From the NCBI RefSeq assembly GCF_031460495.1, contig NZ_JAVKTS010000002.1, positions 613,332 to 677,331 on the forward strand: a stretch of 64,000 bases of DNA, given 5' to 3'. Origin of the DNA: Tissierella sp. Lineage in GTDB: Bacteria > Bacillota > Clostridia > Tissierellales > Tissierellaceae. Shown piece by piece: positions 36,555 through 44,518 of the stretch. The notes beneath the pieces are model-generated. The model was not told where the DNA came from and searched no databases. It saw only the letters and a list, made by a program, of their open reading frames with translations. A program made the translations under genes and the position numbers. Within the stretch, counting starts at the first letter, position 1; each line of letters starts with the position of its first letter.

Positions 36555-37581
36555 ACCAGAAATTATTTTTTTCTAACACAATGTCTTCCATTTCATGCTT
36601 CCTATCTCTAACCATCAAATTATAAACAGAATCTTTTACGTCCTTATCCTCATATAGTACACCGTAAATTTCTTCAGTAATTGGCATAGTTATATTATGT
36701 TTTTTAGCCAGCATAAAAGTAGACTTAGTTGTCTTAATACCCTCTACAATCATGCCAATCTCTTTGATAGCATCATCAATCTTTGCTCCCTGGCCAATTA
36801 GTATTCCTGCCCTTCTATTTCTACTATGCATACTAGTACATGTTGCTATTAAGTCACCTATACCAGAAAGTCCAGAAAATGTATTTGCTGATGCACCCAT
36901 TTTTTCGCCTAATCTTGACATTTCAAAAATTCCTCTAGTCATTAATGCAGCTTTAGTGTTATCACCACAGCCTAATCCATCAGATATACCTGCTCCTAAT
37001 GCAATAACATTCTTTAAGGAACCGCCTAGTTCTACACCTATAACATCTGGATTTGTATATACTCTAAAACCAGGAGTAATAAATAAATCCTGTACATATT
37101 CAGCAATCTTTTTATGCTTTGATGCAGAAACAACAGTGGTAGGCATATTAATTGCAACTTCCTCTGCGTGAGATGGTCCAGAAAGAACTACATACTTACT
37201 ATCAGGCAGAATTTCCTCAACTATTTCTGATATCCTTAGTAACGAATCATTTTCAATCCCTTTTGAAACATTTACAATTATTTGATCGGACTTTATATAA
37301 GGCTTACAGCTATTTAACACATCCCTGATACCATGAGTCCCAACTGATAAAACTATCATGTCTTTTTTATAATTTACCTCTTCTAAATCGTTGGTCAATT
37401 TAAGATTATTTGGCAAAGTTACATTTGGGAGATATTTTTTATTCACTCTAGAGTCTTTCATTTCGTCAATTTGCTTTTGATCCCTAAGCCACATGCTTAC
37501 ATCATAGCCCTTGTTAGCTAACAAAATGGCTAAAGCAGTTCCCCAACTTCCTCCACCTAATACTCCTATTCTTTCAGTCAT
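36553..37581 (-). CDS. gpsA: NAD(P)-dependent glycerol-3-phosphate dehydrogenase
   Basis: This enzyme makes sn-glycerol 3-phosphate for phospholipids. The 342-residue protein has GVLGGGSWGTALA at about 6-18, the catalytic lysine region ALGAGISDGLGCGDNTKAAL, and GLSGIGDLIATCTS. ATG at 37581 follows AGGTG; the in-frame GTG at 37590 is part of that site. It follows plsY, which consumes its product, so the pair forms the first two steps of phosphatidate synthesis. Confidence 0.97.
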   Translation of the reverse strand: MTERIGVLGGGSWGTALAILLANKGYDVSMWLRDQKQIDEMKDSRVNKKYLPNVTLPNNLKLTNDLEEVNYKKDMIVLSVGTHGIRDVLNSCKPYIKSDQIIVNVSKGIENDSLLRISEIVEEILPDSKYVVLSGPSHAEEVAINMPTTVVSASKHKKIAEYVQDLFITPGFRVYTNPDVIGVELGGSLKNVIALGAGISDGLGCGDNTKAALMTRGIFEMSRLGEKMGASANTFSGLSGIGDLIATCTSMHSRNRRAGILIGQGAKIDDAIKEIGMIVEGIKTTKSTFMLAKKHNITMPITEEIYGVLYEDKDVKDSVYNLMVRDRKHEMEDIVLEKNNFW

Positions 37582-37594
37582 TACAAACACCTGC

Positions 37595-38188
37595 CTATAT
37601 TTTATTTCCTAGTTTGGCTTCCTTACCCTTAAACAATCTCATTATATTGGCTTTATGCCTTATTATGGATAGAGAAGCAAGTACTAAAGTAGTAATAAAT
37701 AATAATTTATTTGATGAATCTGATACTATGAAAATAGCAATTGGTGCAACCAAAGAAGCCATAATTGATCCTAAAGAAACATATTTTGTAGTTAAAATAA
37801 AAATAACAGCTATCACCAATGAAATCAATGCAGTTTGCCAGTTGAGTATTAATAGTACTCCTAGAGATGTTGCTACACCTTTTCCACCTTTAAATCCAAG
37901 GAACACTGGAAAATTATGTCCTAAAACTACAAATACACTAGCTAATAGTCCTCCATTAAATCCATATATATATTTACCTAACATTACTGCAACTATTCCT
38001 TTCAATATATCTAAGACAAAAGTTAGAATTCCCATTTTCGTACCTAAGACACGAAGAGCATTAGTCGCACCTGCATTTCCACTTCCATGACTTCTTATAT
38101 CTATGTTTTTTGAAATTTTCCCTAGAAAATATGCAGATGAAAAGCATCCTATTAAATAGGATATAAGTATGGTGATAAATACTTTCAT
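37595..38188 (-). CDS. plsY: Glycerol-3-phosphate acyltransferase PlsY
   Basis: This 197-residue membrane enzyme moves the acyl group of acyl-phosphate to glycerol 3-phosphate. Motifs are SHGSGNAGATNALRVLG, GHNFPVFLGFKGGKGVATS and a third loop near SLGSIMASL, on about five to seven helices. ATG at 38188 follows AGGGTG. It lies between der and gpsA, the usual der-plsY-gpsA order. Confidence 0.96.
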   Translation of the reverse strand: MKVFITILISYLIGCFSSAYFLGKISKNIDIRSHGSGNAGATNALRVLGTKMGILTFVLDILKGIVAVMLGKYIYGFNGGLLASVFVVLGHNFPVFLGFKGGKGVATSLGVLLILNWQTALISLVIAVIFILTTKYVSLGSIMASLVAPIAIFIVSDSSNKLLFITTLVLASLSIIRHKANIMRLFKGKEAKLGNKI

Positions 38189-38191
38189 ATA

Positions 38192-39508
38192 TTATTCACC
38201 CTTTTCTCTGAATTCAATCTGGATAGGCACACCTGCAAACCCAAAGTGATTTCTTATTTGATTTTCCAAATACCTTACATAGGAAAAATGCATTAACTCC
38301 TTATTGTTCACAAATATTACAAATCTAGGTGGTCTCACAGAAACCTGGGTTCCGTAATATATTTTAGCTCTTTTCCCTTTATCACTAGGGGGTTGATTCA
38401 TTAATACTGCTTCATTAATAATATCATTTAATACCCCTGTACTAATCCTTAGATTGTAGTTATTGTTTACGATATTAACTAGTTCCAATAGTTTATCAAC
38501 CCTCTGACCTGTTAAAGCAGAGATAAATATTATTGGTGAATACAGAATAAACCCTAGAGTCTTTCTAATTTCCTTTTCAAACTCTAAATGAGTATTACTA
38601 TCCTTCTCAATTAAGTCCCATTTGTTTATTGCAATAATTATTGCTTTTCCATTGTCATGAGCATAACCAGCTATCTTTGTATCTTGTTCTGTTATACCCT
38701 CTGTTGCATCTATAACTAAAATGCATATATCAGACCTATCCACAGCAGTCAATGTCCTAATTACAGAATATCTTTCTATGTCTTCATAAATACTTCTTTT
38801 TCTCCTTAATCCTGCTGTATCAACAAATACATATCTTTCATCACCAAAATCAAAATAGGTATCAATAGCATCTCTCGTAGTCCCTGGAATATTAGTTACA
38901 ATTACTCTGTCTTCTCCAAGAATATTATTAATCAAAGAAGATTTTCCTACATTTGGTTTTCCTATCATGGCAACTCTTATAAGACTTTCATCATATTCAG
39001 TATCTTTGTCCTCCGGAAAATTTTTAACAATTTCATCTAACAAGTCACCTATTCCAAGACCTTGCTCTCCTGAGATAACAATTGTCTCCCCAAGGCCTAA
39101 TTCATAAAACTCAAAAATTTCATCTGGAGTTTTTGGTGTATCAATTTTATTACAAGCTACTACTATCCTTTTACCTGACTTTCTGAGTATATTACCTATT
39201 TCTTTATCTGTAGATGTTAGTCCATCTTTACCATCAACTACAAACAAAATCACATCAGCAGTATCTATCGCCATCTCAGCTTGTCTTTTAATATTAGCCA
39301 TAATTATCTCTTCATTCTCTGGCTCAAGGCCTCCTGTATCAATTACAGTAAAGTAATTACCAAGCCACTCAGCTTCTGCATAAATCCTATCTCTAGTAAC
39401 ACCTGGAGTATCTTCTGTTATTGCTATTCTTCTACCTACTAATTTGTTGAACAAAGTTGATTTCCCAACATTTGGTCTTCCCACTATACATACAATTGCT
39501 CTATTCAT
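38192..39508 (-). CDS. der: Ribosome biogenesis GTPase Der (EngA)
   Basis: This tandem-GTPase protein matures the 50S subunit. In 438 residues G domain 1 has GRPNVGKSTLF and DTGGLE; G domain 2 has GKPNVGKSSLI, DTAGLRRK and NKWD; a KH-like C-terminus follows. ATG at 39508 has GAGGGATG upstream; the longer in-frame TTG at 39523 lies in the DUF512 gene. Upstream and downstream spacing are both under 15 bases, indicating one operon. Confidence 0.97.
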   Translation of the reverse strand: MNRAIVCIVGRPNVGKSTLFNKLVGRRIAITEDTPGVTRDRIYAEAEWLGNYFTVIDTGGLEPENEEIIMANIKRQAEMAIDTADVILFVVDGKDGLTSTDKEIGNILRKSGKRIVVACNKIDTPKTPDEIFEFYELGLGETIVISGEQGLGIGDLLDEIVKNFPEDKDTEYDESLIRVAMIGKPNVGKSSLINNILGEDRVIVTNIPGTTRDAIDTYFDFGDERYVFVDTAGLRRKRSIYEDIERYSVIRTLTAVDRSDICILVIDATEGITEQDTKIAGYAHDNGKAIIIAINKWDLIEKDSNTHLEFEKEIRKTLGFILYSPIIFISALTGQRVDKLLELVNIVNNNYNLRISTGVLNDIINEAVLMNQPPSDKGKRAKIYYGTQVSVRPPRFVIFVNNKELMHFSYVRYLENQIRNHFGFAGVPIQIEFREKGE

Positions 39509-39519
39509 CTCTTCATCCC

Positions 39520-40848
39520 TCAATTCTTAATAATATCAATTAAATGTTTACCTTCAACTCTTGATGGAATCACAGGTGTATTTAACCTTTGAGATATTTC
39601 CTTAATTGTTAAATTATCTAAAAATATTTCTTCGTCCCTTTTCATCATGGTTCTCGGTATAATAATTCCATCAACATTTTCATATGGCATAAGTTGTTCC
39701 ACTAAATCTTGCCCAGTTACAAGACCTGATACAGTAATAGTCTCTCCAAAAAAATTATTAACTATAGGTATAACTACTAGTTCTAAACCAATAAATTTTT
39801 TTAATATATTATCTTTAATTCTAACCATGAAATCATAGGCTAAAGTTCCAGTAGCTAAGATGTATTTCTTATTAACATTAATACTGCTTTTAATTTTCAT
39901 AAGTTCCATTGTCACTTCATCTTCAAATGATTTCATTAGACCTACGCCATTTTCAAGTTGTGGAAATCCCTCATAGTCCTTATGCTCAGGTAATCTTCTC
40001 CCAGTCATTGCAAAAAATTCATCGGATGCAAAGACAAATCTAGTTCCTAATTTCTCCAAAAATATATTTTGCTTTTCTTCAATAAAATTCAACAGTTCTT
40101 CTGATAATTCTTTAGTATATGGCTCTACTTTTTGTAGCTTTTCTCTATATTTCGTTATTCCAATGGGTACTACCGCCACTGATTCTACAGTAGGATATAA
40201 ATCAGATAAATCAGATAATGTTCTATCTAATTCCATTCCATCATTTACACCAGGCACTAATACTATCTGACAATTAACTTCTAGCTTTACATCTCTAAAT
40301 CTTTTTAATATATCATAAATTTTACCTGCATTTTTATTATTCAACATTTGTGTTCTGAGTTCTGGATTTGTAGTATGAACACTGACATTAATAGGGCTTA
40401 ACCTATAATCAATAATTCTTTCTATCTCCTCATCACTCATATTAGTTAAAGTAATAAAATTACCTTGTAAAAAAGATAGCCTTGAGTCATCATCCTTGAA
40501 ATACAATGTTTCTCTCATATCAGGTGGTAATTGATCTATGAAGCAAAATATGCATTTATTTCGACAAGATTTAGCTTTATCTATTAAAGGGTTCGTAAAT
40601 ACTATTCCCAAATCTTCATCATAATCCTTTTCAATTTCTAATTCCCATATATCTCCATTTTGTTTTTCTATAGCTACAACAACTAAATCATCTGATATTA
40701 AGTATTTATAGTCCAGTATATCTTTAACAGGAACATTATTTATGGATAGCAATATATCTCCTGCTTCTAATTCTAGTTCTTCAGCTATACTTCCAGCTGC
40801 GACTTCCTCAATAATATTCTTATCTTCTGTAAAATTCTTCAATTCCAT
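39520..40848 (-). CDS. DUF512 radical SAM-like protein with PDZ domain
   Basis: This 442-residue protein has an N-terminal PDZ-like domain (GSIAEELELEAGDILLSINN) and a Cx3Cx2C cluster motif (Cys95, Cys99, Cys102 in CRNKCIFCFIDQLP). The DUF512 C-terminus follows. The family (TIGR03279 in clostridia-type genomes) is a predicted iron-sulfur oxidoreductase of unknown substrate. It is consistently next to der, which hints at ribosome or RNA modification work. It heads the operon behind a clear promoter. Confidence 0.9.
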   Translation of the reverse strand: MELKNFTEDKNIIEEVAAGSIAEELELEAGDILLSINNVPVKDILDYKYLISDDLVVVAIEKQNGDIWELEIEKDYDEDLGIVFTNPLIDKAKSCRNKCIFCFIDQLPPDMRETLYFKDDDSRLSFLQGNFITLTNMSDEEIERIIDYRLSPINVSVHTTNPELRTQMLNNKNAGKIYDILKRFRDVKLEVNCQIVLVPGVNDGMELDRTLSDLSDLYPTVESVAVVPIGITKYREKLQKVEPYTKELSEELLNFIEEKQNIFLEKLGTRFVFASDEFFAMTGRRLPEHKDYEGFPQLENGVGLMKSFEDEVTMELMKIKSSINVNKKYILATGTLAYDFMVRIKDNILKKFIGLELVVIPIVNNFFGETITVSGLVTGQDLVEQLMPYENVDGIIIPRTMMKRDEEIFLDNLTIKEISQRLNTPVIPSRVEGKHLIDIIKN

Positions 40849-40881
40849 ATCTACACCTCAATTTTTTTCTAACCTAAGATT

Positions 40882-40910
40882 ATTCTATTACACTAAAGCT
40901 TATATGTAAA
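40882..40910 (-). promoter_or_regulatory. SigA-type promoter of DUF512-der-plsY-gpsA
   Basis: TTTACA (40905-40910), a 17-base spacer and TAGAAT (40882-40887) on the minus strand. The -35 sits in the tail of the glyA terminator. Confidence 0.65.
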
Positions 40911-40940
40911 GAGTAAGCCCACAGATAATCCTGTAGGCTT
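40905..40940 (-). terminator. Terminator-like hairpin after glyA
   Basis: On the minus strand AAGCCTACAG and CTGTGGGCTT form a ten-pair stem (one G-U) around GATTAT. The following T-run is weak (ACTCTTTACA), so efficiency may be modest. Confidence 0.6.
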
Positions 40941-40949
40941 GTTTGCTAC

Positions 40950-42179
40950 TTAGTATAATGGATATTTATCACATAACTTTGCTACTCTATCTTTTATAGC
41001 ATCTCTGTCATTACTCTCATCTAATGCTAAATTAATTATTTCAGCAATCTCTAACATGTCTTCTTCTTTCATTCCACGAGTTGTCATTGCAGGAGTACCT
41101 ATTCTGATACCACTAGTTACAAATGGTGATTCAGGATCATTAGGAATAGTATTTTTATTTGTTGCAACACCAATATCATCTAAAAGCGCTTCTGCTTTCT
41201 TTCCAGTTAATCCTTTAGTTCTAACATCTATTAAGATTAAATGATTGTCAGTGCCTCCTGAAACTAGCCTAAATCCATTTTTTATAAGACCTTCAGCTAA
41301 TGCCTTTGCATTGTTCAAAGTTTGTTGCTGATAACCCTTGAAATCATCCTGTAGAGCTTCACCAAAAGCTACAGCTTTTGCAGCTATTATATGCATAAGA
41401 GGGCCACCTTGGATTCCAGGGAAAATAGCTTTATCTATAGCTTTTGCATATTCTTCTTTACATAATATAGCACCACCGCGTGGACCACGAAGTGTTTTAT
41501 GAGTTGTAGTAGTTACAAAATCAGCATATGGAACTGGATTTGGATGTAAACCAACTGCTACTAGTCCAGCTATATGAGCCATATCAACCATTAAATATGC
41601 TCCAACTTCATCTGCTATTTCTCTAAACTTTGCAAAATCTATTTGTCTTGGATATGCACTTGCACCTGCTACAATCATTTTTGGCTTTTCTCTCACAGCA
41701 ATTTCTCTAACTTGTTCATAGTCTATGGTTTCTGTTTCGTCATCAACACCATAGGCTATAAAATTAAAGTAAGTACCTGATATGTTAACTGGGCTACCAT
41801 GAGTTAAATGACCGCCTTGTGATAAATTCATACCTAATACTTTGTCTCCAGGCTTTAACACTGCAAAATAAACGCCTAAATTAGCATTTGAACCGGAATG
41901 AGGTTGAACATTAGCGTGATCTGCTCCAAATATTTCTTTTAATCTATTTCGAGCTAAATCTTCTACCATATCTACTACTTCACATCCACCATAATATCTT
42001 TTAGCTGGATAGCCTTCAGCATATTTGTTGGTTAAATAACTACCTGCGGCCTCCATAACTTGTGGGGTTACAAAATTCTCAGAAGCAATAAGTTCTATAT
42101 GCTTTTTCTGTCTGTTTGTTTCCATCTCAATTAACTTCATTATTTCTGGATCATGTTTAGATAAATTTGTAAAATCCAT
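40950..42179 (-). CDS. glyA: Serine hydroxymethyltransferase
   Basis: This PLP enzyme interconverts serine and glycine with tetrahydrofolate. The 409-residue protein begins [13 protein letters not shown] and has [11 protein letters not shown], the PLP lysine in [14 protein letters not shown] (about 226), and the conserved HSGSNAN and [16 protein letters not shown] at 42179 is 10-12 bases after GAGGGG; the TTG at 42188 is also possible. It is monocistronic and shares a promoter region with the divergent threonine/serine exporter genes. Confidence 0.96.
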   Translation of the reverse strand: MDFTNLSKHDPEIMKLIEMETNRQKKHIELIASENFVTPQVMEAAGSYLTNKYAEGYPAKRYYGGCEVVDMVEDLARNRLKEIFGADHANVQPHSGSNANLGVYFAVLKPGDKVLGMNLSQGGHLTHGSPVNISGTYFNFIAYGVDDETETIDYEQVREIAVREKPKMIVAGASAYPRQIDFAKFREIADEVGAYLMVDMAHIAGLVAVGLHPNPVPYADFVTTTTHKTLRGPRGGAILCKEEYAKAIDKAIFPGIQGGPLMHIIAAKAVAFGEALQDDFKGYQQQTLNNAKALAEGLIKNGFRLVSGGTDNHLILIDVRTKGLTGKKAEALLDDIGVATNKNTIPNDPESPFVTSGIRIGTPAMTTRGMKEEDMLEIAEIINLALDESNDRDAIKDRVAKLCDKYPLY

Positions 42180-42214
42180 ATTCTTCAAACTCCCCTCATC
42201 TTTATAATAGTTGT

Positions 42215-42244
42215 TTGATTAATATAAAATAACTATGCTATAAT
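42215..42244 (+). promoter_or_regulatory. Promoter of the threonine/serine exporter genes
   Basis: TTGATT (42215-42220), an 18-base spacer and TATAAT (42239-42244) with extended TGC before it. This leaves a leader of roughly 90 bases before the 42340 start. Confidence 0.65.
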
Positions 42245-42267
42245 ATAGTTTATATTAATTAAAACAA
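42240..42267 (-). promoter_or_regulatory. Putative promoter of glyA
   Basis: On the minus strand TTGTTT (42262-42267), a 16-base spacer and TATTAT (42240-42245). Its -10 overlaps the -10 of the divergent promoter. Confidence 0.45.
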
Positions 42268-42339
42268 TTAAAACTAATCATTTACATTATATAGATATTT
42301 TAGTATATTTACAAGATTATTAATTGAGGAAGTGAAAAG

Positions 42340-43128
42340 ATGGACAATTCAGAAAACTACAATAGAGCGGAAGTCAAAAAACTACTAGTTTTAGCCACCT
42401 TAGCAGGAAGAATAATGCTTAAGAGTGGTGCTGAAACTTATAGGGTTGAAGATACAGTAATACGAATATGTAAATCTAGAAAAAATATCCAATATGTAGA
42501 TGCTTTTGTTATTCCGACAGGAATATTTATATCTTTGGATTATAATGGAGAATTAATGTCTTATATAAAAAGAATCAAAACTATCTCTATAAATTTAAAT
42601 AAGATAGATTTAGTTAATGAATTCTCTAGAGCTTTTGTTTCATCTGGCATGCCTATTGATGATGGATTAGAAGAATTAAAAAGAATTAATAAGGTAAGCA
42701 GCTATTCACCTTTAACTAAAGCTGCTTTTGGTAGTATGGCAGCAGCATTTTTCTGTATTCTTTATAATGGAACAATATTTGATTCTATAGCAAGTTTTTT
42801 GGTCAGCTTCTTAGTTTTATCTGCCTTAAATGTAATTTCTAGATTTAAACTACCCTTTTTTATCAATAATTTTGTAGGAGCTATTCTTGCTAGTATATTA
42901 GCATATTTATCTCTTAAAATTGGTATTGGTGATAATCTTGATAAAATAATCATCGGTTCAATAATCCCTTTATTTACAGGTGTTGCTTTTACAAATGCTA
43001 TAAGAGATACTATGTCTGGAGATTTTTTATCTGGACTCTCAAGAGGTATGGAAGCTGTCTTCTCTACATTAGCTATAGCCATTGGAGTTGGAATTATGCT
43101 TAATTTTTATTTGAAAGGAGGATTCTAA
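42340..43128 (+). CDS. Threonine/serine exporter, ThrE N-terminal subunit (YjjP-like)
   Basis: This 262-residue protein has a cytosolic N-terminal half with the ThrE signature KSGAETYRVEDTVIRIC near residue 28, and five or so membrane helices from about residue 125. ThrE-family proteins export threonine and serine; here the function is split over two genes. ATG at 42340 follows GAGGAAGTG. It is translationally linked to the next gene with no spacing. Confidence 0.9.
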   Translation: MDNSENYNRAEVKKLLVLATLAGRIMLKSGAETYRVEDTVIRICKSRKNIQYVDAFVIPTGIFISLDYNGELMSYIKRIKTISINLNKIDLVNEFSRAFVSSGMPIDDGLEELKRINKVSSYSPLTKAAFGSMAAAFFCILYNGTIFDSIASFLVSFLVLSALNVISRFKLPFFINNFVGAILASILAYLSLKIGIGDNLDKIIIGSIIPLFTGVAFTNAIRDTMSGDFLSGLSRGMEAVFSTLAIAIGVGIMLNFYLKGGF

Positions 43129-43566
43129 GTGGAAATATTAAAACAATTGATCATATCATTTTTGTCTACCATTGGGTTTTCAATGTTGTTTAGCTCTCCA
43201 AAAGAGACTTTATTTCATACTGGTATTGCAGGTGCATCAGGTTGGATTTTATATTTCATAACTACGAATCTATTTAATAGTAATATTGCAGGTAGTTTTT
43301 TTGGGGCTCTAACAGTAGGGATGCTAGGAGAAATATTTGCAAGATTAAACAAAAAACCGGCAACCTTATATATCACCCCTGGAATAATTCCATTGGTGCC
43401 AGGTGCCGGAATGTATTATACTATGTTGGCTTTTATAGAAAATGATTTCTCTCTAGCACTTAGTAAAGGAGTAGAGACCTTCTTTATAAGTGCTGCAATA
43501 TCTATTGGAATAATTATTTCTTCAGTTCTTTCTAAATCTATTAAAAGGATGAGACAAAAGGATTAG
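43129..43566 (+). CDS. Threonine/serine exporter, small membrane subunit (YjjB-like)
   Basis: This 145-residue membrane protein has four or five helices and matches the C-terminal half of full-length ThrE (ATLYITPGIIPLVPGAGMYY). The start is GTG directly after the stop of the first subunit, with AAAGGAGG ahead. The two probably make one transporter. It overlaps the converging repressor gene by four bases at the 3' end. Confidence 0.9.
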   Translation: MEILKQLIISFLSTIGFSMLFSSPKETLFHTGIAGASGWILYFITTNLFNSNIAGSFFGALTVGMLGEIFARLNKKPATLYITPGIIPLVPGAGMYYTMLAFIENDFSLALSKGVETFFISAAISIGIIISSVLSKSIKRMRQKD

Positions 43567-43829
43567 TTTTGTTTAGTATACTTTAACATAGTATCTACTA
43601 ATTTATCTAATGCTTCCTCTTTACCATTGCCTTCTAACTGATCCTGCAAACAATTTTTTATATAGTTTTCAAGAATTAATCCACCAACACTATTTAATGC
43701 AGCTCTTGCGGCTGAAACTTGTATTAATATATCTCCACAAAATTTTTCTTCCTCTACCATCTTTTGTATACCTTTTATCTGGCCCTCCACTCGTCTTAGC
43801 CTTTTTATAACAGCAGTCTTATCCGCCAA
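43563..43829 (-). CDS. CsoR/FrmR-family repressor, CstR-like ligand set
   Basis: This 88-residue all-helical repressor belongs to the DUF156 family, whose members sense copper, nickel, formaldehyde or persulfides. I choose TTG at 43829, eight bases after AAAGGAG; the GTG at 43838 touches that site. With this start the conserved cysteines are Cys31 and Cys60. The copper-ligand His four residues before the second Cys is Tyr56 here. Two cysteines without His is the pattern of persulfide sensors (CstR). It is 17 bases after the RseC-like gene. Confidence 0.88.
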   Translation of the reverse strand: MADKTAVIKRLRRVEGQIKGIQKMVEEEKFCGDILIQVSAARAALNSVGGLILENYIKNCLQDQLEGNGKEEALDKLVDTMLKYTKQN

Positions 43830-43846
43830 TAATCCCACTCCTTTAA

Positions 43847-44269
43847 TTAAATAATTCTTGTAATTCTTATGGCATTATTATCTTTTGTTCCTAAATCTTT
43901 GTCTATAAATTTAACTACAAAATACCCTACAGCTAAAAATACTAGACCAATTAAAAAGCTAAGTGGTTCATAATTACTTATGTCAACTTTCTTGAGAATC
44001 TTTGTACTAATCAGTATACTAAGAATAAACAATGTCAAAGGAATCAAATATACTATCATAGTATATTTTAGTATATTCTTGGTTTCACCTATAATCTCAA
44101 CTAAATCCCCTGCTTTTGCGCCAATATTATTTGGAAGAATAACTACATGCTTTGGTCCATCACATCCACCACCACAACTTTTACAGTTTTCTCCACATGC
44201 TGATATCCTCTTTACCTCTATTTCAGCCTTACCATTAATTACCTTTTTTACTACACCCATTTGTTCCAT
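43847..44269 (-). CDS. rseC: SoxR-reducing system RseC family protein
   Basis: This 140-residue protein has an N-terminal soluble domain with a cysteine cluster (CGENCKSCGGGC near residues 25-36) and two membrane helices (about 70-90 and 105-125). The RseC/MucC family is tied to Rnf-type redox complexes and SoxR reduction, but no rnf genes are here. ATG follows GGAGGTG. It is in one unit with the CsoR-family repressor, suggesting a thiol or redox theme. Confidence 0.88.
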   Translation of the reverse strand: MEQMGVVKKVINGKAEIEVKRISACGENCKSCGGGCDGPKHVVILPNNIGAKAGDLVEIIGETKNILKYTMIVYLIPLTLFILSILISTKILKKVDISNYEPLSFLIGLVFLAVGYFVVKFIDKDLGTKDNNAIRITRII

Positions 44270-44399
44270 TTGTACACCTCCTATAATGCAAGATTCTTAA
44301 TTATATCTATGCAATAATTAAACCTACTACAACCTTCACTTTAGGCAATCATACTGTCTTTCTTGTAGTATGAATTTCCTATTATTATTGGTTATATCT

Positions 44400-44408
44400 A
44401 TTATATCA
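44400..44408 (-). promoter_or_regulatory. Extended -10 promoter of rseC and the repressor
   Basis: TGATATAAT on the minus strand is a perfect extended -10; no good -35 is visible. It would give a leader of about 125 bases. The rest of 44270-44518 holds nothing else I can identify. Confidence 0.45.
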
Positions 44409-44518
44409 TAATCTATTCAAATAATCTTGCCTTATCAAGTTCTTGCTAATATTTCTGCATCAAAACACCTACTCCACCTACACCATATAGTACCACTGTA
44501 AAATTAGCTAGTTTTTAA

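Noticed and set aside
36752-38090. Two plus-strand frames of 139 and 158 codons opposite gpsA and plsY
   Set aside because: Both are antisense to complete conserved genes and lack start signals.
43847-44269. Membership of the RseC-like protein in an Rnf complex
   Set aside because: No rnf gene is present in the window, so only the family name is supported.
44270-44518. Possible small RNA or riboswitch in the gap between aspS and rseC
   Set aside because: Apart from an extended -10 I see no conserved riboswitch motif, strong hairpin or terminator.
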